Below are positions 34,130-45,134 of a DNA stretch of 64,000 bases, piece after piece. The DNA lies in NCBI GenBank assembly GCA_916048095.2, contig OU696597.1, positions 5,163,247 to 5,227,246 on the forward strand. Direction: 5' to 3'. The notes beneath the pieces were generated by a model that ran no database searches, was not told the DNA's origin, and saw only the letters and a list, made by a program, of their open reading frames with translations. The number at the start of each line of letters is the position of its first letter. Within the stretch, counting starts at the first letter, position 1. The stretch comes from Sacculina carcini. Its lineage: Eukaryota; Arthropoda; Thecostraca; Sacculinidae. A program made the translations under genes and the position numbers.

Positions 34130-35012
34130 TAGCATGAAAACCCGCCCGTTGTGCGGAGGAATTCATAAAATGGAATTAATATTCATAAAAATTCATATTC
34201 ATAAAAAATATTCCAAATTAAAAAACAAAATGAAATGAAATTTCTTACTCAATAGAAAAGTCCAAGTGTGAATATTTTTATTTTGACATAATACTTTTCC
34301 TCAACCCGCCTCATATATAAACCCACCCATTGTGCGGAATAATTCAGAACACAAACACGTAACAAACAATGAAAATTCTAGCATGTAAACCCGCTCGTCG
34401 TGCGAAAGAGTTCATACTATTAAATTTGTATTCAATTAATAAGAGAAAAGGAATATGAATTAAAAAAGAGTGGAGTAAACCCATTTAAATTTCTAAGTCT
34501 AAATTTAGTCTAAATTTCATATTTTCATATTTATTTTCACAAAATAGTTTGCCTGAACCGCCTCATATTTATACATGCCCGTCGTGCTGAATAATTCAGA
34601 ACTCAGACACGAAACAATGAAAAATGACTACACTTTTTCATCATAATGTTTCCAAAATATATTTATGACTTTATTTATTTATCACCGTCTATCATTGAAA
34701 CCCGCCAGTTGTGCGGAGCAATTCATGAAATGAAATTCATATTTAATTCATAAGCATATTGCAAATTAAAAAAGAAAACAGATATACTCATTAAAATCCT
34801 ACTCAATTGAAAAGTCTAAATTTAATTATTTTTTTATTTATTTTGACAACATATTTTCCTTTAACCCGCCTCATATTGAAACCCGCCCGTCGTGCTCAAC
34901 AATTCATAAAATAAAATGCATATTCAATCCATAGAATAAACTGTATAAAAATTAAAAAGCAAAAATTTTAACCTGTAAATACGTTCACCAATAAAAACTC
35001 TAAATGTGAATA
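34129..35012 (-). mobile_element. Helitron-like fragment (minus)
   Basis: Begins with the CTAG-type terminus (ACTAGCATGAAAACCCGCCC). It has hairpin motifs at roughly 150-180 base intervals and is cut at 35012, where a plus-strand Helitron inserted within GTGAAT^A sequence. Confidence 0.58.
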
Positions 35013-35034
35013 TCTATATATATAAAAGAGATCC

Positions 35035-35071
<37 letters not shown>

Positions 35072-38000
35072 GTGTTTGTCTGTCCCACCCTCCTTGGTCA
35101 CATTTTCAGCAAGCTCCTACTCGGTAACCACTTAATGTACTCGCCAACAATTTATACCATTACGTTGGAAATTTTCTTGTCTACACGATAGGATAAATTT
35201 AAAATTTAAAAAGAAAACCAAAAAAAGTTATCGCGGTGAAAAGACAAAATGAACCCTGAAAAATGCGAAAATTTTGGTCAATATTCCTACATCTACTCCT
35301 CATAAACCAGAAATGGTACAGCCAAACAAATTATACCACTGTGTATAAAATATTCTGTTCTACACGATAGGTTATAATTCATATCCAAAAATTAAATATA
35401 AAATATGTAAAAATGACAAAATTTCAGTCTACATTCAAAATTATATTTAAGCTCGACGCGTCCGATTTTCTGTACTTTTTTCTCTATTTCTCAGCAACTA
35501 ACTATGACACATCTAAATAAATATTACCATCATGCTGGGAATTTTGTTTTCTACAGCACGGTATAATTTTTAATTTTCCAGAGTGTATTAAAAAAAGTTA
35601 TGGCGGTGTGAAGTCAAAATGACAAAGTCAAAAATGCAAAATTAGCACTGGAAACCGTGAATATTTTGGTAAATATTCCGCTATCTATTCCTCATAAACC
35701 AGCAATGGTAAAGCTATAAAAATTTGACTATTGTGTAGAGAATTTTGTGTTCTACAAGAAATATTTTAATTTATACCCACAAATGAGACAAAAAACGTGT
35801 AAAATTGGCAAAATTCTCAAATACATCCAAAATTACACTTGAACACCGGATGACTAAAATTAATTCATTTTTCTACTATTTCTCAGTAACTATTTGTTAT
35901 ACATAAAAATACATTATACCATCGTGCTAGAAATTTTTTTTTCTACAATACGGTATAATTCTTCATTTTCCAAAGTATATCTGAAGGAAGTTACGGCGGT
36001 GTAAAGTTAAAAGGACATATTGCCAATTTGACAGCTATTATGCGCAATTGCGATTACACAGGAATATACTACTGTGTAGAGAATTTTGTGTTCTACAAGA
36101 AAAGGTGTAATTTATACCCACAAATGATACAAAAAATGTGTAAAATTACAAAATTCTCAAATACATCCAAAATTACACTTGAACACCGGGTGACTACAAT
36201 TTATTCATTTTTATACCCATTTCTCAAGAACTGTTTGTCATACATTAAAATTAATTATACCATCGTGCTAGAAATTTTGTTTTCTACAGTACGGTATAAC
36301 TCTTAATTTTCCAAAGTGTATCTGAAGGAAGTTACGGCGGTGTAAAGTCAAAATGTCAGGTAGCCAATTTGACAGCTATTATGCGTACTTGCGATTACAC
36401 ATGAATATACACTGATTAAATTTCACTGAAGTCCAATCACAAGTTACGCACTTGCGATTACACAGGAATATACTACTGTGTAGAGAATTTTGTGTTCTAC
36501 AAGATAAGCTATAATTTTTACCCACAAATGATACAAAAAACGTGTAAAATTGGCAAAATTCTCAAATACATCCAAAATTACACTTTAACACCGGGTGACT
36601 AAAATTAATTAATTTTTCTACTATTTCTCAGTAACTATTTGTTACACATAAAAATAAATTATACCATCGTTCTAGAAATTTTGTCTTCTACAATACGGTA
36701 TAATTTGTAATTTTCCAAAGGGTATCTGAAGGAAGTTACGGCGGTGTAAAGTCAAAAGGACATATTGCCAATTTGACAGCTATTATGCGCACTTGCGATT
36801 ACACAGGAATATACACCGATTAAATATCACTGAAGCCCAATCACAATTAAGAATGCATCATATTATCTCCAAGCATGGATGGTGTGGTTTTATTGCGTAC
36901 AGTTTAATTAATGCTACACTCTACTGAATATAAAGGCTTTATTGTCCTCAATAACGTTCCGCACGACGGGCGGGTAAAATGCTATTGGGAACAAAGTAAA
37001 CTACTGAATTTAACTGTGTAATTTAATTGGTTTAATTTCAAGTTGCATTCATTCAGTTTGCAATAAGCATAAGTTGCATAAGGATATGGGTTGCAATATC
37101 ATGTAATGCCAACTTATGCTGTTTTAGCGGAAGCATTAACCTGGAATTACATATATGTATATGTATGTATAGAGATTTATATGATTACATATATGTATGT
37201 ATAGAGATGACAGAAGGTTGCATTGTTTTGATAGTGTTGTGGAAAAACATGTTTTCTAAATTGAAACATAAATTTCACATTTAGACTTTTATATTAGCTA
37301 TAACTTTCCTGTGGGTTTGTTTTTCTTTTTCAATTTGCACTAATTTTTTTATGAATTGAATATTAATTATATTTTATGAACTGTTCCGCACGACGGGCGA
37401 ATTAAATGTATCTATAAAGAGTGGGTTTAAATGATAGCGAGGTATATGATATTTTGCTAGCAGTAAATATTCTAGCGATAAAAGTAGAATAGCTCTTAAG
37501 CAAATGATTTTGGAGAATGATGTGAACCTTTAAATATATTTTGCGATCTGATGATATATGTATTAGGAATAATACGTAGCAGAATATAGATTGCATAATA
37601 TAATATCGGCTGTAATATCAAGGGCTGTATTATCGGTGTAATCCAAAAAATAACAACTGTATGAATATGATGCATTAGTGGAAGCATTAACCGGGAATTA
37701 TGAGATAATATGATAATGGTGTATAATTATATCGCATTATGCAACAAATGTGAATTTAGCTACCTTACAGTTTGGTCCCGATACTATATTGGCGGGTTGA
37801 GAGAAAAGTATTGGTGGGCCGCGTGTTTGGGACCCCTGGGGTAGATAATCTCAGTCTTCTGATTACAAATTATGATCGTATCAGTATATTTTGTGATCAC
37901 AAACTAATAAGTTAAATCACCTCAGACTAGGCTGAGAGCGGTCAAGATTGAATGGTTGGGTTGGGTTGGGTAGGTTTGACTCAGGTTATATTGGGTTTTA

Positions 38001-38998
38001 ATGATAGCGGAAATTATATAAATTTTAACAATAAATATTATAGCGGTAAAAGTGAAATAGTACTTAAGCAAATGATATTGGGGAATGATGTTAAGTAATA
38101 AATATAGTTTGGAAACATTCTGATGAAAAGATTTCATCATCTTTCATTGTTTGTTTCGTGTTTGTGTTCTGAATTATACCACACGACGGGCAGATTTATA
38201 TATCAGGCGGGTTGAGGGATGATATTTGTCAAAATAAGAACAAAAATATTCACATTTAGACTTTTCTATTGGTTAAGATATTTATAGGTTACATTTTTTG
38301 GTTTTCAATTTGTATTCATTATATTTTATGGATTTGATATGAATTTTATTGTATGAATTGTTCCGCACGACGGGTGGGTTTAAAAAAGTGTTTTTAGATC
38401 AATTTTTCAAATGGTTCATTTAAAAAAAGGTAATTTCTTTTAAAAATAAAAATGTTCCGCGGGCAGCAACTATAGACAATAGAACGTTCAATTTTCCCTG
38501 TAGAATTAATCCATACACAAAACCAATGGATTTGACTTCAAATATGAATTTTATTGTATGAATTGTTCCCCACGACGGGCGGGTTTAAAAAAGGTGTTTC
38601 CATTTTTTAGTTCATTTTTTTCAAATGGTTCATTTAAAAAAGGTATTTTTTTACAAATAAAAATGCTCCGCGGGCAGCAACTATAGACAATAGAACGTTA
38701 AATTTACCCTGTAGAATAAATTCATACACAAAACCAATGGATTTGACTTCAAGATCCAGAACGGATCGTGTTCGAGTTCTGAATTATTCAGCACGACGTG
38801 CGGGTTTAAAAATGACTCAGGCGGACTGAGGGGAAATATTTTGTCGAAATAAAAATAATTAAACTTATAATTTTCAATTGATTAATATTTTTATGAGTGT
38901 ACCCTATTTCATTTTTATTTTTCCATATTTTTTTACGAATTGAATATGAATTTCATGTTATGAATTGCTCCGCACAACGGGCGGGTTTTAATGCTATA
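35013..38998 (+). mobile_element. Helitron-like element (plus), near full length
   Basis: Starts TCTATATATATAAAAGAG plus a (GTCT)n run of about ten units. It runs through the 5' body, 341-base monomers around 36040-36780, the hAT-terminus fossil at 37814-37838, and repeated hairpin motifs. It ends ACGGGCGGGTTTTAATGCTA at 38996. The whole is an approximate inverted copy of 30760-34036 plus the 27.4-29.6 kb sequences. Confidence 0.65.
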
Positions 38999-40045
38999 TC
39001 TATATATATAAAAGAGATCCTCTGTCTGTCTGTTTGTCTGTCCCACCCTCCTTGGTCACATTTTCAGCAAGCTGCTCCTCGGTAACCACTTAATGTACCC
39101 GCCAACAATTTATACCATTACGCTGGAAATTTTCTTGTCTACACGATAGGATAAATTTCAAATGTTAATAATTAAACCAAAAAAAGTTATCGCGGTGAAA
39201 ACACAAAATGAATCCTGAAAAATGCGAAAATTGTGGTCAATGCTCTGCCATCTACTCCTCATAAACCAGAAATGGTACAGCCAAACAAATTATACCACTG
39301 CGTAGAGAATATTCTGTTCTACTCGGTAAGGTATAATTCATATCCAAAAATTAAATATAAAATATGTAAAAATGACAAAATTTCAGTCTACATTCAAAAT
39401 TATATTTAAGCTCGAAGCGTCCGATTTTCTGTACTTTTTTCTCTATTTCTCAGCAAATAAACATCACACATCTAAATATATAATACCATCATGCTGGGGA
39501 TTTTGTTTTCTACAGCACGGTATAAATTTTAATTTTCCAAAGCGTATTAAAATAAAGTTACGGCGGTGTGAAGTCAAAATGACAAAGTCAAGAAGGCACT
39601 GAAAAACGCGAATATTTTGGTCAATATTCCGCTATCTATTCCTCTTAAACCAGCAGAGTTACAGTTATAAAAATTATACTACTGTGTAGATAATTTTGTG
39701 TTCTACAAGATAAGCTATAATTTATACCAAAAAATGATACAAAAAACGTGTAAAATTGGCAAAATTCTTAAAATTATCCAAAATTACACTTAAACACCGG
39801 GCGACTAAAATTAATTCACTTTTCTAATATTTCTCAGTAACTATTTGTTACACATAAAAATAAATTATACCATCGTGCTAGAATTCTTGTTATCTACAAT
39901 ACGGTATAATTTGTAATTTTCCAAAGTTTACCTAAAGGAAGTTATGGCGGTGTAAAGTCAAAAGGACATATTGCCAATTTGACAGCTATTACGATTGCGA
40001 TATACACAGGAATATACTACTGTGTAGATACTTTTGTGATCTATT
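38999..40045 (+). mobile_element. Helitron-like element (plus), 3' truncated
   Basis: Directly abuts the preceding element: TCTATATATATAAAAGAGATCC starts at 38999. It loses similarity at about 40045, where unique sequence begins. Confidence 0.6.
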
Positions 40046-40520
40046 AATTTTGTGTGCAATTATATGCAATATACTTTTCATTGAGATGTGTGTTGTAATT
40101 GACTGCGTATAAGATAGCTGAGGATCCCATATAATTGACCAATCGAGCCAACTTTTAACACTATTGCATGATGGCTGTCATCCCACCAGCGAAATTCGAC
40201 ACAAATCTACGCCCTTGCTGAATATTTCCACATAAGCATCTACGCTGTTATGATGTGCAGAAATGGAATACCTATACAGCATAGTGCATGCATACATCCA
40301 TCGTAAAATACATCTGACTTGAGAATTACCATTTATAACAAAAATTATCAATATATTCCTAGGCGACCTTTAGAAACGATATCACGTAATATTTGTATGT
40401 TTTATCCGAGCGCTAGGTTAATGAACTTTGTACAATCAATTGTATCGTGGACTTGACTGAAGTGACAGCTTTGTTGTTTCATCACAAGTCTTGTTGCATC
40501 TTTCAACGCCAACTATCGCC
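40046..40520 (+). other. Unique upstream region of the PNYQQQQ-repeat gene
   Basis: No similarity to other parts of the window, so probably the promoter and 5' untranslated region of the following gene. No strong TATA box at a sensible distance was identified. Confidence 0.4.
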
Positions 40521-43500
40521 ATGGATTTCTACGCGCCTCCGATCTACACGCTGCCAATGGTAAACTGCTACCTGCCAATGGCAAACTACCAAGCACCATC
40601 GTACTATTATGTACAGCCTCTGCAAAGCTATGTATTGCCAGAGGCAAACCACTGGCAAGTAAATGAATACTTGGTCCAGCCTCTGGTGGAATATACTCCG
40701 CCACAGGCAAGTTACGAGCAGTGCTACTGCTACGTACATCCGCCAACAACAACTGATACGTACATCTATCAACAACAACAACAACCAAACTATCAACAAC
40801 AACAACAACCATACTATCAACAACAACAACCAAACTATCAAAAACAACAACCAAACTATCAACAACAACAACAACCAAACCATCAGCAACAACAACAACC
40901 ATACTATCAACAACAACAACCAAACTATCAACAACAGCAATCAAACTATCAACAACAACAACCAAAATATCAACAACAACAACAACCAAACTATCAACAA
41001 CAACAACCAAACCATCAACAACAACAACAACCAAACTATCAACAACAAAAACCAGACTATCAACAACAACAACAACCAAACTATCAACAACAAAAACCAG
41101 ACTATCAACAACAACAACAACCAAACCATCAACAACAGCAACCAAACCATCAACAAGAACAACCAAACTATCAACAACAACAACCAGACTATCAACAACA
41201 ACAACAACCATATTATCAACAACAACAACCAAACTATCAACAACAACAGCCAAACTATCAACAACAACAACCAAACTATCAACAACAACAACCAAACTAT
41301 CAACAACAACAACAACCAAACCATCAACAACAACAACCAAACTATCAACAGCAACAACAACCAAACCATCAACAACAACAACCAAACTATCAACAACAAC
41401 AACAACACTATCAACAGCAACAACAACCAAACCATCAACAACAACATCAACCAAACCATCAACAACAACAACAACACTATCAACAACAACAACCAAACCA
41501 TCAACAACAACAACAACCAAACTATCAACAACAACAACCAAACCATCAACAACAACAACCAAACCATCAACAACAACAACCAAACTATCAACAACAACAA
41601 CCAAACCATCAACAACAACAACCAAACTATCAACAACAACAACCAAACTATCAACAACAACAACCAAACTATCAACAACAACAACCAAACTATCAACAAC
41701 AACAACCAAACCATCAACAACAACAACCAAACTATCAACAACAACAACCAAACCATCAACAACAACAACCAAACTATCAACAACAACAACCAAACTATCA
41801 ACAACAACAACCAAACTATCAACAACAACAACCAAATTATCAACAACAGCAACCAAACCATCAACAAGAACAACCAAACTATCAACAACAACAACCAGAC
41901 TATCAACAACAACAACAACCATATTATCAACAACAACAACCAAACTATCAACAACAACAGCCAAACTATCAACAACAACAACCAAACTATCAACAACAAC
42001 AACCAAACTATCAACAACAACAACAACCAAACCATCAACAACAACAACCAAACTATCAACAGCAACAACAACCAAACTATCAACAACAACAACCAAACCA
42101 TCAACAACAACAACCAAATTATCAACAACAGCAACCAAACCATCAACAACAACAACCAAACTATCAACAACAACAACAACCAAACCATCAACAACAACAA
42201 CCAAACTATCAACAGCAACAACAACCAAACTATCAACAACAACAACCAAACCATCAACAACAACAACCAAACCATCAACAACAACATCAACCAAACCATC
42301 AACAACAACAACAACCAAACTATCAACAACAACAACCAAACCATCAACAACAACAACCAAACTATCAACAACAACAACCAAACTATCAACAACAACAACC
42401 AAACTATCAACAACAACAACCAAATTATCAACAACAACAACCAAACTATCAACAACGACAACCAAACTATCAACAACAACAACCAAACCATCAACAACAA
42501 CATCAACCAAACCATCAACAACAACAACAACCAAACTATCAACAACAACAACCAAACCATCAACAACAACAACAACCAAACTATCAACAACAACAACCAA
42601 ACCATCAACAACAACAACCAAACTATCAACAACAACAACCAAACTATCAACAACAACAACCAAACCATCAACAACAACAACCAAACTATCAACAACAACA
42701 ACCAAACCATCAACAACAACAACCAAACTATCAACAACAACAACCAAACTATCAACAACAACAACCAAACTATCAACAACAACAACCAAATTATCAACAA
42801 CAACAACCAAACTATCAACAACGACAACCAAACTATCAACAACAACAACAACCAAACCATCAACAACAACAACAACCAAACTATCAACAACAACAACAAC
42901 AACCAAACTATCAACAACAACAACAACCAAACCATCAACAACAACAACAACCAAACTATCAACAACAACAACAACCAAACTATCAACAACAACAACCAAA
43001 CCATCAACAACAACAACCAAACTATCAACAAAAACAACAACCAAACCATCAACAACAACAACCAGACTATCAACAACAACAACAACCATACTATCAACAA
43101 CAACAACCAAACTATCAACAACAACAACCAAACCATCAACAACAACAACCAAACTATCAACAACAACAACCAGACAATCAACAACAACAACAACCATACT
43201 ATCAACAACAACAACCAAACTATCAACAACAACAACCAAACTATCAACAACAACGGACAGATTATTACGTGCAGCCTCTGGTGGGATATTCCCCGCCACA
43301 GTTCTGCTACGAGCAGCAGTTCTGCTGCTACGTATATCCACTTGACATCAACGCTCCAACACAGACCAGTGAACATCAACAACTAAACTATCAAGTGGAG
43401 CCTCAGGCGGGATATGCTCCGCCACAGGCAAAGGGTACAGATCAAACCATCTACGTACCACAACCTCTAATGATTAATGAACTGCCTCAAAACAACATCC

Positions 43501-44267
43501 AACAGGAGTTCAATCACTTCGAGCAGCCACAAGCGAGCTATGCTCAGCAACAACCAAGTGAATTAAAGTTATCCAACTTTGTTCAACCAATGACAAGTTT
43601 GGAAACTGCAGAGACAGTTCAAGATCATGACCAAGTCTCCTACGAACATCAACTGGCAAGCACCGTTCTTCAGCATGGTAATGAAGACCAGTTATACTCC
43701 CACGTGCAGACAAATCAATGCCATGATGAACTGTCTCAAAACGACATCCAACAGGAGTTCAACAATACTAATCAACCACTGGAAACTTATCAACCGTCTC
43801 AGACAAACATCAAACAGCAGCTCAACTTCCAGGAGCAGATTGTAGCAAGTTCTGAGTCAGCATCAACAAGTTACACAGAACAGATCAATTACATACAACA
43901 AAAAATTCCTACTCATGAGCCGCTACAATCCAGCGAGCAACAACAGTTTACCAATAAAGAGCAGACCCAGGAGAACTACGATGTGTCATATGCAAGTGAA
44001 CAACAACTCAACTATCACAACTCACAGTTTCTGGCGTTATTACAGTCGCTGGTGCCTACAATGCGCTGCCACCAGCAAGCCTTCAGCAGCAGTTCAACTG
44101 CTACGTGTATTCTCTCGGCGGGTGATGTTTCGCCACAAGCAAACCATCAAGAACAGTCAAACTGTTTGCAGGAAAATGTGAGCAGTTATCAAATGCCACA
44201 AACAGCCAGCAGCAATTCTCCCACTACGACCAGTCCCAGGGAAACTATATTCCGACTGATGAAATAA
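40521..44267 (+). CDS. Giant Q/N/P/Y-rich tandem-repeat protein, 1248 residues
   Basis: ATG 40521 sits in a good context (CGCCATGG); starting upstream would need a non-ATG codon. Residues 1-82 contain degenerate modules such as YVQPLQSYVLPEANHW and YLVQPLVEYTPPQASYEQCY. Residues about 83-911 are some 100 copies of (N/Y/H)(Y/H)QQQQ(Q)P. Then modules resume: YVQPLVGYSPPQFCYEQQFC, NYQVEPQAGYAPPQAK and others. No signal peptide, membrane segment or known domain is seen; the protein should be disordered and resembles prion-like or structural (silk, cement, matrix) proteins, but I do not know its function. It has no introns. Near 44040-44200 the module signature switches frame twice (see findings), so the annotated C-terminus may be wrong. 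Confidence 0.6.
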   Translation: MDFYAPPIYTLPMVNCYLPMANYQAPSYYYVQPLQSYVLPEANHWQVNEYLVQPLVEYTPPQASYEQCYCYVHPPTTTDTYIYQQQQQPNYQQQQQPYYQQQQPNYQKQQPNYQQQQQPNHQQQQQPYYQQQQPNYQQQQSNYQQQQPKYQQQQQPNYQQQQPNHQQQQQPNYQQQKPDYQQQQQPNYQQQKPDYQQQQQPNHQQQQPNHQQEQPNYQQQQPDYQQQQQPYYQQQQPNYQQQQPNYQQQQPNYQQQQPNYQQQQQPNHQQQQPNYQQQQQPNHQQQQPNYQQQQQHYQQQQQPNHQQQHQPNHQQQQQHYQQQQPNHQQQQQPNYQQQQPNHQQQQPNHQQQQPNYQQQQPNHQQQQPNYQQQQPNYQQQQPNYQQQQPNYQQQQPNHQQQQPNYQQQQPNHQQQQPNYQQQQPNYQQQQPNYQQQQPNYQQQQPNHQQEQPNYQQQQPDYQQQQQPYYQQQQPNYQQQQPNYQQQQPNYQQQQPNYQQQQQPNHQQQQPNYQQQQQPNYQQQQPNHQQQQPNYQQQQPNHQQQQPNYQQQQQPNHQQQQPNYQQQQQPNYQQQQPNHQQQQPNHQQQHQPNHQQQQQPNYQQQQPNHQQQQPNYQQQQPNYQQQQPNYQQQQPNYQQQQPNYQQRQPNYQQQQPNHQQQHQPNHQQQQQPNYQQQQPNHQQQQQPNYQQQQPNHQQQQPNYQQQQPNYQQQQPNHQQQQPNYQQQQPNHQQQQPNYQQQQPNYQQQQPNYQQQQPNYQQQQPNYQQRQPNYQQQQQPNHQQQQQPNYQQQQQQPNYQQQQQPNHQQQQQPNYQQQQQPNYQQQQPNHQQQQPNYQQKQQPNHQQQQPDYQQQQQPYYQQQQPNYQQQQPNHQQQQPNYQQQQPDNQQQQQPYYQQQQPNYQQQQPNYQQQRTDYYVQPLVGYSPPQFCYEQQFCCYVYPLDINAPTQTSEHQQLNYQVEPQAGYAPPQAKGTDQTIYVPQPLMINELPQNNIQQEFNHFEQPQASYAQQQPSELKLSNFVQPMTSLETAETVQDHDQVSYEHQLASTVLQHGNEDQLYSHVQTNQCHDELSQNDIQQEFNNTNQPLETYQPSQTNIKQQLNFQEQIVASSESASTSYTEQINYIQQKIPTHEPLQSSEQQQFTNKEQTQENYDVSYASEQQLNYHNSQFLALLQSLVPTMRCHQQAFSSSSTATCILSAGDVSPQANHQEQSNCLQENVSSYQMPQTASSNSPTTTSPRETIFRLMK
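40768..43257 (+). repeat. Coding minisatellite, unit 24 or 27 bases
   Basis: Units are variants of CAACAACAACAACCAAACTA plus TCAA. Copies differ mainly in four or five CAA codons, AACTAT versus AACCAT, and occasional GAC, GAA, AAA or CGA markers. Marker patterns recur together (CAAGAACAA at 41154 and 41865; CAACGACAA near 42453 and 42825), showing segmental duplications of several hundred bases inside the array. Confidence 0.93.
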
Positions 44268-44985
44268 GCCAGCAACAGTTCAACTGTTACGCGCGCCCTG
44301 TGAAGAGTTATACACAGCCACAAGTCAACGAACAATATAACATCCTTCAGCAGTGATGGCCAGTAATGAACCGCCACAGAGATATAGTTTAGAGCAGTTA
44401 GACCACATAGACTATCATCTGGCAGGTTCTGGTACAGACATGTGAACAACATCAGTCACGTGCAACATCTGAGGTACCACTAGCTGCCATCTACTTGTGT
44501 TACAGCCGAAATCCTCAACATCACTCGCTATGAGTCAGCAAACGTTGATTCGTAACCAGCTGAATTGAGAATGAACGAGTGAATTTTGCATATTGTAACA
44601 CGGTATTGAAAACGTATTGACGTTTAAATGTTGATTTCATCTGCAACATTAATAAACAATACTTTCTGCACTCATGTTTTTATTTTGCGCTGTAACAAAT
44701 GTTGTGACCAATCAGTGGCTACTAAGTGGCTACAATCAGTATTACTATTAAGTGAAATGGGACGAACACGAACGCTGCAAAGTGCATGCCTGCAATGCCC
44801 ATGCAGTTTGATAATCAACACACAGAGAGATAAGAGCAATATCACTGTGAAAGGCAAGCACAAATGTTCAGCAAAATACTGTTAGTGATTTTTTGAGTAA
44901 TTCGTGATTGAAGTTTATTTGTTGTGTCTGCAAAATTATTATCATTTATCACAACAATATGTGTACTTGAAGGCAATACTATTTT
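44268..44985. other. 3' flank of the repeat-protein gene, partly displaced coding sequence
   Basis: 44190-44356 in another frame still reads like the protein (SQQQQFS-type, then QQQFNCYARPVKSYTQPQ) to a TGA at 44354-44356. Beyond that no gene is evident, only non-repetitive sequence with scattered stops. Confidence 0.55.
44651..44656 (+). promoter_or_regulatory. Candidate polyadenylation signal
   Basis: AATAAA lies about 380 bases after the stop of the repeat-protein gene, with GT-rich sequence absent nearby. Plausible but not decisive. Confidence 0.4.
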
Positions 44986-44986
44986 T

Positions 44987-44990
<4 letters not shown>

Positions 44991-45072
<82 letters not shown>
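44991..45072. repeat. (AC)n microsatellite
   Basis: About 40 AC units, followed by interrupted AC-rich sequence to 45107. Confidence 0.93.
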
Positions 45073-45134
45073 GACGGTAAATACACAACACACACACACA
45101 CATACGCACAATAAAAATAAAATAAAAAGCTGAA

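Noticed and set aside
40503-43386. Long antisense and +1 frame ORFs (up to 942 codons)
   Set aside because: Shadows of the coding minisatellite; no initiation context or coherent non-repeat flanks.
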